A stretch of 14,452 nucleotides of DNA from Bacillota bacterium (GTDB lineage Bacteria > Bacillota > Clostridia > Peptostreptococcales > Anaerovoracaceae). The translations under genes and the position numbers were made by a program. A model generated the notes under the pieces. It saw only the letters and a program-made list of their open reading frames with translations, had not been told where the DNA came from and did not search any database. Shown here piece by piece: positions 1 through 6,457 of this stretch; positions within the stretch are counted from its first letter, which is position 1, and every line of letters starts with the position of its first letter. The DNA is taken from NCBI GenBank assembly GCA_017534025.1, contig JAFWDF010000120.1, forward strand, positions 1-14,452, given 5' to 3'.

Positions 1-2067
1 ATCCGACTTGGAGCCTTCATACAATACAGTTGTCAGTTTATTGCAGCCGTTGGTAGCACGCTGTTCAATAATCTTCACGCTTTCAGGAACACTCATAACC
101 TTAAGGTTAGTACAGTTTTCAAAGACTGAACGGTAGATCTCGGAAATCTTTGAAGGTAAAAAGACAGATTCCAATGATTCACATCCGGAAAAAGCAGACT
201 CGCCAATCCCTGTAACGGAATCCGGAATGTCGATTTTCGACAATGATTTACATTCATAGAAAGCAGCATAGGAAATAACGGTAACGCTTTTTGGAATATC
301 GATGCTTTTCAGGTTTTCGCAATTGGCAAAAGTAATTCTATCAATGAATTTCACACCCTCCGGAATTGAAAAAGAAGTAAGAGCCGTGCAATTGGAAAAA
401 GCTCTCGAACCAATACTATCAAGTGTATCCGGCAGTTTAATAGAAGACAGCTTTGAACATTCTTCAAAAGCTGATGAGCCTATGGTACTTAAACTATTCG
501 GAAGATCGATTTCCTTTAATGCTGAACACTTGTAGAACGCGTTGTTTCCAATACTCTCCAGGGAAGCCGGCATGATTATTTCTTCAAGAGAAGTGCAATT
601 ATAGAACATATTTTCCGGAATGGTATTCAAAGAATCCGGAAGAGTAATAGATGTAAGAGCTGTGCAGTACAAGAATGCTGATCGACCTATACTCTTTAAA
701 TTTGTAGGAAGAGTGATTTTTTTCAGCTGATTACATCCGTAAAACATATTACTTCCCATATTTTTTACTGTATCAGGAATCGTAAACTCTTCAAAATAAC
801 AGCCTTCAAAAAGACCGTCCGGCAGCGATTCCAGGTTTTCAGGAAGAGAAACGGAAGTAAGACCGGTGTACGCAAAAGCTCTTTCTCCGAGAATGCGGAC
901 GGAAGAAGGAATTTCAACTGAACGCAGACTCGACCTGGAAAAGGCGCCGACTCCGATCTCGGTTACGCTGTCAGGGATAGTGACGCTGCGATAATTATGT
1001 CTATTGGAAAATGCATACTCATCTATTTTTTCCGTGCCTTCTCTGATCGAATAATGAAGGTCATCCGATGGGCTTACAAACAGTATGAGTGTCTTCCCCT
1101 GGTACAGGCCGCCATCATATGAAAAATAAGGATTATCCGGATCGAGATCGATCGAACTGAGATTATGGCACTCTCTGAAAGCATACTTTTCTATGATTTC
1201 TAACGAGGCCGGGAAATTGATGGATGAGATTTGAGTGTGAAAGAAAGCACTCTCTCCGATTCTTTTCACAGAGGATGGTAAAATGAAGTCACCTTGTAGC
1301 TTCGTTTCACTAAATGCATTCTTTCCAATGGAAGTGATGCCTTCGTCCAAAGTAACTGAGATAATCTGGTCTCTGAATTTTCTCCATGGAATCACACTCT
1401 CTATGATAAAGTCGTCCATGTCCCCGGTTCCGGTGATTGTCAGACTTCCGTTTTCTTCATTAAAAGACCATTGGAGATTCTCGCCGCAGGTTCCACTGTA
1501 TTTTGTGTTAAAAACATCATTAATTTTGTCGATATTAAGATCGCCAACCTTACATACATCATAAACACCAAAGACAGATTCCGATACCGGATTCATCAGG
1601 CCAGTCATATCCACAAATTTTACAGAAATAAAGTAATAAGAAGAACTCTCCACATCATTATATGTAAGCGTATAGTTTCCGATAGCCGGCTCATTAGCCG
1701 CCCGCCAAATCCAAGTAGCAACCTGGGCTTTGTTACAGTGTTGGTCAGGACCAAACTCTGAATCCGATACACCACTGGTGATTTTGTTTTCGAAAGCCCA
1801 TAATATAGCTTTAAAATATGGAGAATCTGCGGAAACATCCTGGAACGGGTTCTCAGTGCTCACCGGATCCGGTTTGCCAAGGGCATCCCAAAGGATATAC
1901 ATAGTTAAAGCTCTCGTGCATTCTGTGGAAGCGTCATAATTCACCTGCTCTTCCTGCAGTGAAGCAGATGGTTCTGTCCTGGCCATTACCCCAAATGAAA
2001 ACATGCATAAAACCATGCATAAAACCATGCATATTACCACTAAAATACTCAGACACCTCTTTAACAT
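1..2067 (-). CDS. Secreted SLH-domain and BspA-type leucine-rich repeat surface protein (3' end outside window)
   Basis: This frame stays open for 689 codons from ATG at 2067 to the window edge. GGGGAGGAG lies just upstream of the start. A signal peptide covers residues 1-29 with likely cleavage after VMA. Residues about 45-180 hold SLH-like modules: clear motifs are ECTRAL, NPFQDVSADSPYF and FGPDQHCNKAQVATWIWRA, and the last module is degenerate. A BspA-type entry segment (SGTCGENLQWSFN, then SLTITGTGDMDDF) occupies about 190-220. From about 240 to the edge run some 18 units of about 23 residues with the LRR_5 pattern, such as LESIGNNAFYKCSALKEIDL; unit 4 is irregular. Family knowledge: SLH modules bind cell-wall polymers and BspA-type repeats often mediate adhesion, so a wall-attached adhesin is inferred. 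The gene is much more A+T rich than its neighbours. The stop codon and C-terminus are not visible. Confidence 0.93.
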   Translation of the reverse strand, partial: MLKRCLSILVVICMVLCMVLCMFSFGVMARTEPSASLQEEQVNYDASTECTRALTMYILWDALGKPDPVSTENPFQDVSADSPYFKAILWAFENKITSGVSDSEFGPDQHCNKAQVATWIWRAANEPAIGNYTLTYNDVESSSYYFISVKFVDMTGLMNPVSESVFGVYDVCKVGDLNIDKINDVFNTKYSGTCGENLQWSFNEENGSLTITGTGDMDDFIIESVIPWRKFRDQIISVTLDEGITSIGKNAFSETKLQGDFILPSSVKRIGESAFFHTQISSINFPASLEIIEKYAFRECHNLSSIDLDPDNPYFSYDGGLYQGKTLILFVSPSDDLHYSIREGTEKIDEYAFSNRHNYRSVTIPDSVTEIGVGAFSRSSLRSVEIPSSVRILGERAFAYTGLTSVSLPENLESLPDGLFEGCYFEEFTIPDTVKNMGSNMFYGCNQLKKITLPTNLKSIGRSAFLYCTALTSITLPDSLNTIPENMFYNCTSLEEIIMPASLESIGNNAFYKCSALKEIDLPNSLSTIGSSAFEECSKLSSIKLPDTLDSIGSRAFSNCTALTSFSIPEGVKFIDRITFANCENLKSIDIPKSVTVISYAAFYECKSLSKIDIPDSVTGIGESAFSGCESLESVFLPSKISEIYRSVFENCTNLKVMSVPESVKIIEQRATNGCNKLTTVLYEGSKSD
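2002..2033 (-). repeat. 12-bp tandem repeat inside the signal peptide coding region
   Basis: The unit catgcataaaac (plus strand) occurs at 2002-2013 and 2014-2025, with a partial third copy at 2026-2033. On the coding strand it gives the repeated residues CMVL CMVL CM in the hydrophobic core of the signal peptide of the LRR protein. Twelve bases equal four codons, so copy-number change would lengthen or shorten the core without a frameshift. Confidence 0.9.
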
Positions 2068-2179
2068 AATAACTCCTCCCCTGGATCGTAAATGACCTGG
2101 TATTCCCTTGAGTTTCCTTGCAAATTAATAATTCACGGAAGGCAATGATTGCAATCCGGTTGCTTTGTATACTAATAAC

Positions 2180-2188
2180 ATTATAGCA
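2180..2188 (-). promoter_or_regulatory. Extended -10 promoter for the LRR surface protein gene
   Basis: The minus strand reads TGCTATAAT, a full TGnTATAAT extended -10 element. No good -35 hexamer sits at the 16-18 base spacing (the 17-base position reads TCGAAG), which fits an extended -10 promoter. Transcription would start near 2173 and give a leader of about 105 nt before the ATG at 2067. A short inverted repeat, GCAATGATTGC at 2142-2152, lies in that leader and could be an operator or small hairpin; its role is unknown. Confidence 0.7.
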
Positions 2189-2263
2189 TATGAGCCAGTT
2201 GACTTCGATCACTGAGCGAAAAAAGAGTTCATCATGGATTCTAGAAGTGTTTCGAAATCTGGT

Positions 2264-2350
2264 GTCGGTAACTTCCGCCCGGGCAGGAGGTTTTCTACCG
2301 ACTTCGTCGGTAACGAATGTTCTCTGCGGGCCGGATCTACCGATCTGCCA
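2264..2350. repeat. Structured intergenic repeat, copy 1 (87 bp)
   Basis: This copy matches 2422-2508. The first 8 bases are identical, the next 14 are mostly diverged, and the last 65 (2286-2350) match at 62 of 65 positions. It folds as nested stems. The centre is TACCGAC (2296-2302), loop TTC, GTCGGTA (2306-2312). Around it GCCCG (2277-2281) pairs with CGGGC (2327-2331). Outermost, TCGGTA (2265-2270) pairs with TACCGA (2338-2343). On the minus strand the central loop reads GAA closed by C-G, a stable GNA triloop. The whole copy lies inside a longer imperfect inverted repeat, with AAATCTGGTG at 2255-2264 and CACCAGATTT at 2369-2378. It may be a dispersed REP or MITE-like element, or a structured RNA. 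Confidence 0.85.
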
Positions 2351-2421
2351 GCTTCCGACTAAGCATTTCACCAGATTTTCGAGTATGAAAACCGACTTGC
2401 AGGCAGCCATTTCATGACTCA

Positions 2422-2508
2422 GTCGGTAAAGATAGCCCACGGTGGAGGTTTTCTACCGACTTCGTCGGTAACGAATGCTCTCTGTGGGCCCGATCTACCG
2501 ATCTGCCA
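2422..2508. repeat. Structured intergenic repeat, copy 2 (87 bp)
   Basis: Second copy, 158 bp downstream of copy 1 and with the same arm positions. The centre is TACCGAC (2454-2460), TTC, GTCGGTA (2464-2470). GCCCA (2435-2439) pairs with TGGGC (2485-2489), and TCGGTA (2423-2428) pairs with TACCGA (2496-2501). Relative to copy 1, one G-C pair in the middle stem has become A-T, a change on both sides that keeps pairing. Its own outer inverted repeat has TTGCAGGCAGCC at 2397-2408 and GGCTGCCCTGCAA at 2564-2576, with one bulged base. Copy 1 has a different outer arm. Confidence 0.85.
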
Positions 2509-2609
2509 CCCGAAAGGATCTTCTGCGGACAGCTATTTATTCAAATCTCTCCTTGCTCCGCCCGGCTGCCCTGCAAATATTCATCCATCCGGAATCCGAA
2601 ATGAACAGA

Positions 2610-2636
2610 AAAGAGCGCCCGAGAGGAGCGCTCTTT
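2610..2636 (-). terminator. Rho-independent terminator after the SLH lipoprotein gene
   Basis: A perfect 9-bp stem, AAAGAGCGC (2610-2618) and GCGCTCTTT (2628-2636), has a 9-base loop. It lies about 70 bases past the lipoprotein stop codon. Read on the minus strand the stem runs into CTTTTCTGTTC, a moderate U-tract. It separates the lipoprotein operon from the LRR gene, which has its own promoter. Confidence 0.7.
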
Positions 2637-2704
2637 AACTTAATAATATGGAATTGCTCAATGCTACTGGTCCGCCACTAATCCTGCAGGTCTGCAAGTA
2701 AATC

Positions 2705-3748
2705 CTACTTCTCCCCCAGTGCCCGGTACAGGAAAGTAACGATCTGCCCGCGCGTACACTTTGCGTCCGGGCTGAAGGTTGACGCAGAAGTTCCATTCGT
2801 CACTTTGTTTTCTACAGCCCACTGAACCGGTTCATAATAATATGCACTGCTCCCCACATCCGTAAAGGAAGCAGGTGCATTAGCCTCAGGCTTGCCTTCC
2901 GACCGCCAGAGGAATGTCACGATCTGTCCGCGTGTACACTTTGCATCCGGGCTGAAGGTCGTTTCTGTCGTTCCCTCAGTTATACCATTCTTATATGCCC
3001 ACAAAACGGCATCATAATAATAATCAGAAGCCGAAACATCCGTAAATGGATTCTTTTCGCCGGTTACCGGCTCACTTCCATGTGCTCTCCAGAGGAAGGC
3101 AGCCGCCTGGCCGCGGGTACATTCTGCCGCCGGGCTGAATGTCACCGGTGAAGTGCCGTTCGTGATCTGCGGATCATGGTTTACTGCCCAGGTTACAGCA
3201 TCGAAGTAGTATTCTCCGGGATTCACATCGTTCCATCGGGGTCTGTTCTCCCCTGCCCGGAACGTGATGGTCACGTCGCCGTTTCCAAGGAGTGCGGCCA
3301 TCTCTTCTTCACTTTGATCGGAGATATGGCCCAGACGGGTATATGCCCAGGAGTTGGAGCCATAGTATACTACAACCTGATTTCCGGAATACAGGACAAT
3401 ATCCCCCGGTTCGGTGGTCGTCTGCACATCATTCCGGGGCAGCTCCGTCCCGATCGGACCGACCTGCTCGAATCCGCCGTACATGGACATGGAAATGGTT
3501 AATGACTGCTGCAGGCACAATTTTTTAAGTGCTTCGACAGACTCGTTTTCCTCCCAGTCCACGGCAACCGCAGTGTCTCCGATCAGCATTTGCAGCGGGA
3601 GGTTTACTTCCGCTTCCGCCGAAGGAATGTTCTGGAGCACGCTTTCCTGCACGGATTTTGATCCGCATGCGCTCAGCAGCATGGCAAAACCGATAGTCAG
3701 CAGAACGATGCAGACCGCCAGCAGAGCGAAATTGATCTTCTTTTTCAT
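2705..3748 (-). CDS. Lipoprotein with cyclophilin-like domain and three SLH modules
   Basis: The protein has 347 residues. The N-terminus is a lipoprotein signal (MKKK, hydrophobic core, lipobox LSAC with Cys28). Residues about 53-142 resemble the small cyclophilin-like beta-barrel family, with hallmarks MLIGDTAVAVDW, PGDIVLYSGNQVVVYYG and YTRLGHI. Three SLH modules follow at about 172-222, 235-284 and 295-344, the last two with FSPDAKCTRGQIVTFL. Modules 2 and 3 are alike at DNA level with a 180-base period (near 2732-2780 and 2912-2960). The start lies 5 bases after the hydrolase stop codon with only a weak AATAAGA upstream, so translation is probably coupled. Relatives of the cyclophilin-like domain often sit beside flavodoxin or hydrolase genes under LysR control; the ligand is unknown. 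A lipid anchor plus wall-binding modules is an uncommon combination. Confidence 0.9.
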   Translation of the reverse strand: MKKKINFALLAVCIVLLTIGFAMLLSACGSKSVQESVLQNIPSAEAEVNLPLQMLIGDTAVAVDWEENESVEALKKLCLQQSLTISMSMYGGFEQVGPIGTELPRNDVQTTTEPGDIVLYSGNQVVVYYGSNSWAYTRLGHISDQSEEEMAALLGNGDVTITFRAGENRPRWNDVNPGEYYFDAVTWAVNHDPQITNGTSPVTFSPAAECTRGQAAAFLWRAHGSEPVTGEKNPFTDVSASDYYYDAVLWAYKNGITEGTTETTFSPDAKCTRGQIVTFLWRSEGKPEANAPASFTDVGSSAYYYEPVQWAVENKVTNGTSASTFSPDAKCTRGQIVTFLYRALGEK

Positions 3749-3753
3749 TCTTA

Positions 3754-4755
3754 TTATTTCAGATATTCTGTAAAGAAATCAGCCAGCTTGTCAAACGGGA
3801 TTGCATTGCTGTCCCCGCCGTCATAAAGATCGGTATGAGAAGCGCCCGGAATGATGAACAGCTCTTTATTATCCGTGTATTTGCTGTCCTTAACCATGTT
3901 TGCATAGGCATCTTTGCCGAAATAACAGGAATGCGCCTCTTCCCCGTGAATAATCAGTACCGCGCTGCGGATCTCATTAGAATACTGCAGAATCGGCTGG
4001 TTCATAAAGCTTTCGCATCCGATGATATTCCAGCCTCCGTTGGAATTCAGGGAACGGGCATGATACCCGCGGTCTGTCTTGTAATAGGCATGATAGTCCT
4101 TCACAAAGTAAGGGGCATCCTCCGGCAGAGGATCTACCACACCGCCTCCGAGTGTATATTCTCCGGCTTTCAGATCCTCCAGGCGCTGTGCGCACATGGC
4201 AGCACGCTTCTGATAACGTTCCTCTTCACTGTCTTCGGAATCGAAGTATCCATTTGCATTTACGCGGGTCATGTCATACATGGTGGATGCCACAGTCGCC
4301 TTGATACGTGTGTCCAGCGCCGCAGTGTTGATCGCCATGCCGCCCCAGCCGCAGATGCCGATGATACCAATTCGATCCGGATCCGCCTTGTCACACAGGG
4401 ACAGGAAATCCACTGCCGCCATAAAGTCCTCCGTGTTGATATCCGGAGAGGCCATATAGCGTACATTGCCGCCGCTCTCGCCCGTAAAAGACGGATCAAA
4501 GGCAATGGTCAGAAAGCCGCGCTCCGCCATCGTCTGCGCATACAGCCCCGAGCACTGCTCCTTCACGGCTCCGAACGGACCGGAAACGGCGATGGCAGGG
4601 AGTTTGCCCTCCGCGTTTTTCGGCACGTACATATCTGCTGCCAGTGTGATGCCGTAACGGTTTATAAAAGTCACCTTGGAGTGATCTACTTTATCGCTTT
4701 TCGGGAATGTCTTGTCCCATTCCTGCGTCAGGTTCAGTTCTTCCATTTTGATCAT
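3754..4755 (-). CDS. Alpha/beta hydrolase, dienelactone hydrolase-like, with Cys nucleophile
   Basis: Cytoplasmic hydrolase of 333 residues from the chosen start. The nucleophile elbow GICGWGG places Cys135 at the catalytic position, as in dienelactone hydrolases, where most relatives have Ser. GASHTDLYD supplies the catalytic His307, and LIIHGEEAHS (about 267-276) the likely acid region. The early motif VTFINRYGITLAADMYVPK is typical of this subfamily. An in-frame ATG eight codons upstream (4779) has no Shine-Dalgarno sequence and would lie only about 10 bases from the likely transcription start. ATG 4755 has AAAGGA 11 bases upstream, so I prefer it, with moderate certainty. The gene is first in an operon with the SLH lipoprotein and faces a LysR gene. 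The substrate is unknown; ester, lactone or thioester hydrolysis is inferred. Confidence 0.88.
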   Translation of the reverse strand: MIKMEELNLTQEWDKTFPKSDKVDHSKVTFINRYGITLAADMYVPKNAEGKLPAIAVSGPFGAVKEQCSGLYAQTMAERGFLTIAFDPSFTGESGGNVRYMASPDINTEDFMAAVDFLSLCDKADPDRIGIIGICGWGGMAINTAALDTRIKATVASTMYDMTRVNANGYFDSEDSEEERYQKRAAMCAQRLEDLKAGEYTLGGGVVDPLPEDAPYFVKDYHAYYKTDRGYHARSLNSNGGWNIIGCESFMNQPILQYSNEIRSAVLIIHGEEAHSCYFGKDAYANMVKDSKYTDNKELFIIPGASHTDLYDGGDSNAIPFDKLADFFTEYLK

Positions 4756-4795
4756 ATTTTCTGCCATCCTTTCATTCATATTATCTTGCGATATT

Positions 4796-4801
4796 ACTAT
4801 A
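4796..4801 (-). promoter_or_regulatory. -10 element for the hydrolase operon
   Basis: The minus strand reads TATAGT. The 17-base-spaced -35 position reads TAGCCG, far from consensus. A good -10 with a poor -35 is what a LysR-activated promoter usually looks like. Next to it is an imperfect inverted repeat around ATTATCTTGCGATATT (4780-4795), which resembles the perfect palindrome at 4836-4851. Confidence 0.45.
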
Positions 4802-4806
4802 CCCTC

Positions 4807-4835
4807 TTGAGAATTCTGCGGCTAATGGTTATAAT
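4807..4835 (+). promoter_or_regulatory. Promoter of the LysR-alkyltransferase operon
   Basis: TTGAGA (4807-4812) and TATAAT (4830-4835) are separated by exactly 17 bases. Transcription should start near 4842, about 40 bases before the LysR start codon. Confidence 0.75.
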
Positions 4836-4851
4836 GAATATCGTGATATTC
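4836..4851. promoter_or_regulatory. Perfect 16-bp palindrome, likely LysR operator
   Basis: GAATATCGTGATATTC has 7-base arms around GT. It begins right after the -10 box of the LysR promoter and covers the predicted transcription start. LysR regulators commonly bind such dyads to repress themselves and activate the divergent gene. Binding by this particular regulator is inferred. Confidence 0.55.
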
Positions 4852-4883
4852 CTGATAAGAATGTCATTAAAAAAGGAGGATGA

Positions 4884-5783
4884 ATGCCTGTGGAAATACG
4901 GACCCTGCGCTATTTTCTGGCTGTTGCGCGGGAAGAGAATATGACCAGAGCCGCCGAAAAGCTGCATGTCACACAGCCGACGCTTTCGAAAACAATGAAA
5001 GCGCTGGAAGAGGAGCTGGGCAAAAAGCTCTTCACCCGCCACAGCTTCAGTATTGCGCTGACAGAGGAAGGAGTACTTTTGCGCGACCGGGCAGAAGACC
5101 TGATCTCGATGGCGGACAAAATCGAAAAAGAATTCCGGTCACTGGACGATATTACCGGCGGAGAACTGTATTTCGGCCTGGCCGAGTCATTCCAGATCCG
5201 CTATCTGGCCCGGGAGCTGCGGGAGCTGAAAGAGCAGTACCCCGGCCTGCACTACCATATTACCAGCGGAGATACGGAACAGGTTACGGAGAAACTGGAC
5301 CGCGGACTGCTGGATTTTGCCGTGGTCTGCGACGCCCCCAATGTAAAAAAGTATGACTATTTAACATTCCCGGAGGGAGATATCTGGGGATTGATTCTTC
5401 CGGTGCATGCGCCTCTGGCGGAAAAAGATTGTATTCGGGTTGAAGATCTGGCTGGTTTGCCGCTGTTTACCTCGTCACAGGGCTGGGAAGGCGATATCAG
5501 AGAATGGGCCGGAGCGCGATTTGGAGAGCTCCATCTGGAGGGCTCCTTCCGGTTGGCTTACAATGCCTCCATGTTCGTGCGGGAAGGCCTGGGCTATATG
5601 CTGAGCTTCCGGAATCTGGTCGACGTGTCGCCGGACAGCGGGCTGGCCTTCCGTCCGTTGTCCCCGAAGCTGGAAACGAAGCTATATTTAATCTGGAACC
5701 GGTTTCAGACCTTTACCCCGATTGCGGAAAGGTTTCTGGAGCAGGTAAAGAACAGCTTTCATGGAGATCGAAACAATGAATAG
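4884..5783 (+). CDS. LysR-family transcriptional regulator
   Basis: The protein has 299 residues, the usual length for the family. The N-terminus is a canonical LysR winged helix-turn-helix: IRTLRYFLAVAREENMTRAA, then KLHVTQPTLSKTMKALEEEL, with the recognition helix at about 30-39. The linker helix reaches about residue 88 and the periplasmic-binding-like effector domain fills about 92-295. AAGGAGG ends four bases before the ATG. A GTG at 4890 is an alternative start with 10-base spacing. It is divergent from the Cys-hydrolase and SLH lipoprotein operon, which it probably controls, and the palindrome at its own start point suggests autoregulation. Its 3' end overlaps the alkyltransferase gene by 8 bases. 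The effector is unknown. Confidence 0.95.
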   Translation: MPVEIRTLRYFLAVAREENMTRAAEKLHVTQPTLSKTMKALEEELGKKLFTRHSFSIALTEEGVLLRDRAEDLISMADKIEKEFRSLDDITGGELYFGLAESFQIRYLARELRELKEQYPGLHYHITSGDTEQVTEKLDRGLLDFAVVCDAPNVKKYDYLTFPEGDIWGLILPVHAPLAEKDCIRVEDLAGLPLFTSSQGWEGDIREWAGARFGELHLEGSFRLAYNASMFVREGLGYMLSFRNLVDVSPDSGLAFRPLSPKLETKLYLIWNRFQTFTPIAERFLEQVKNSFHGDRNNE

Positions 5784-6372
5784 TATTCAGTATTATGACT
5801 CCCCTCTCGGCAGAATTCTGATAGCATCGGATGGAACTGCCGTCACGGGGCTCTGGTTCGAAGGACAGAAATATTATGCGGAAGGGCTTGCACCGGACTG
5901 CACGGAACAGGATGTACCGGTATTCCGGGAGGTGCGCCGCTGGCTGGATCTGTATTTCAGTGGACGGGATCCGGGATTTACACCGCCGTTATCACTGGAT
6001 GCAACGCCTTTCAGAAAAGAAGTTTGGGATATTCTATTAATGATTCCGTACGGAGAAACGAAGACGTACGGTGAAATCGCATCGCAGATTGCAGCCAGGA
6101 AGGGTCTGTCCGGTATGTCCGCACAGGCCGTGGGCGGCGCGGTCGGGCACAATCCGGTGTCTCTGATCGTTCCCTGCCACCGGGTCGTCGGAGCCGGCGG
6201 AAGTCTGACCGGTTACGCCGGCGGTCTGGAACGCAAACAGGCGCTGCTGGATCTGGAGAAAAGAGGCTCAGCCGCTCCGGTTTTAACTGTGGCCGCAAAA
6301 ACAGCGGAGGACGATGCCTTTGATGTCTTCGAGGAAATGTGCCGGGACCTGCACGGACTGAATGATGAATGA
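5776..6372 (+). CDS. Methylated-DNA--protein-cysteine S-methyltransferase
   Basis: This suicide repair enzyme transfers the alkyl group from O6-alkylguanine in DNA to its own cysteine. The active-site motif IVPCHRVV contains Cys134. Other family marks are YDSPLGRILIASD at the N-terminus, TPFRKEVWDILLMIPYGETKTYGEIA, and SLTGYAGGLERKQALLDLE. I chose ATG 5776 because GGAG lies 9 bases upstream; the ATG at 5761 has no such site. The start overlaps the LysR stop by 8 bases, so the two are co-translated. The family usually ends soon after LLDLE; here about 33 further residues follow (VLTVAAKTAEDDAFDVFEEM and on), an acidic tail of unknown use. The 198-residue protein is certain at family level. It lacks an AraC-like Ada module and is of the Ogt/MGMT type. 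Confidence 0.95.
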   Translation: MNSIQYYDSPLGRILIASDGTAVTGLWFEGQKYYAEGLAPDCTEQDVPVFREVRRWLDLYFSGRDPGFTPPLSLDATPFRKEVWDILLMIPYGETKTYGEIASQIAARKGLSGMSAQAVGGAVGHNPVSLIVPCHRVVGAGGSLTGYAGGLERKQALLDLEKRGSAAPVLTVAAKTAEDDAFDVFEEMCRDLHGLNDE

Positions 6373-6395
6373 TTCGAAGGTAATTACGAAAACAG

Positions 6396-6442
6396 AAAAC
6401 CGCGAAAACAGAGCGTTCGGCAGCTCCGTTTCCGCGGTTTTT
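6396..6442. terminator. Bidirectional terminator between convergent genes
   Basis: AAAACCGCG (6396-6404) pairs with CGCGGTTTT (6433-6441), and pairing can continue inward past one mismatch. T runs flank the hairpin on both strands. It sits between the ends of the alkyltransferase (plus) and the NodB-like protein (minus). Confidence 0.85.
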
Positions 6443-6457
6443 GAATGTCGTTAATTC

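Larger units (their letters stand above)
2068..2704. other. 637-base intergenic region between two surface-protein genes
   Basis: This gap holds, in minus-strand reading order, the terminator-like hairpin (2610-2636), two 87-base structured repeats (2422-2508 and 2264-2350), and the LRR gene promoter, leader and ribosome binding site (2188-2068). Short open frames cross the repeats on both strands. None has a convincing ribosome binding site together with a recognisable protein, so I call no gene here. I see nothing in 2640-2704. Confidence 0.75.

Noticed and set aside
1934..2440. Minus-strand frame of 168 codons crossing the LRR gene start and the repeats
   Set aside because: It overlaps the start of the LRR gene in another frame and its composition follows intergenic repeat sequence; the LRR frame has signal peptide, ribosome binding site and domains.
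2264..2508. CRISPR array
   Set aside because: Only two copies exist, the units are 87 bases with internal hairpins, and the spacing is not spacer-like; no cas genes are present.
2190..2638. Two short plus-strand frames (2190-2417 and 2414-2638) sharing the peptide GGFLPTSSVTN and LCGPDLPIC, and overlapping by ATGA
   Set aside because: The shared peptide is a translation of the 87-base repeat. Neither frame has a Shine-Dalgarno site at its start, the parts outside the repeat do not look like protein, and a stem-preserving change explains the key difference better.
3835..4944. Plus-strand frame of 369 codons opposite the hydrolase
   Set aside because: It is antisense to a gene with clear catalytic motifs, has no recognisable domain, and runs across the divergent promoter into the LysR gene.
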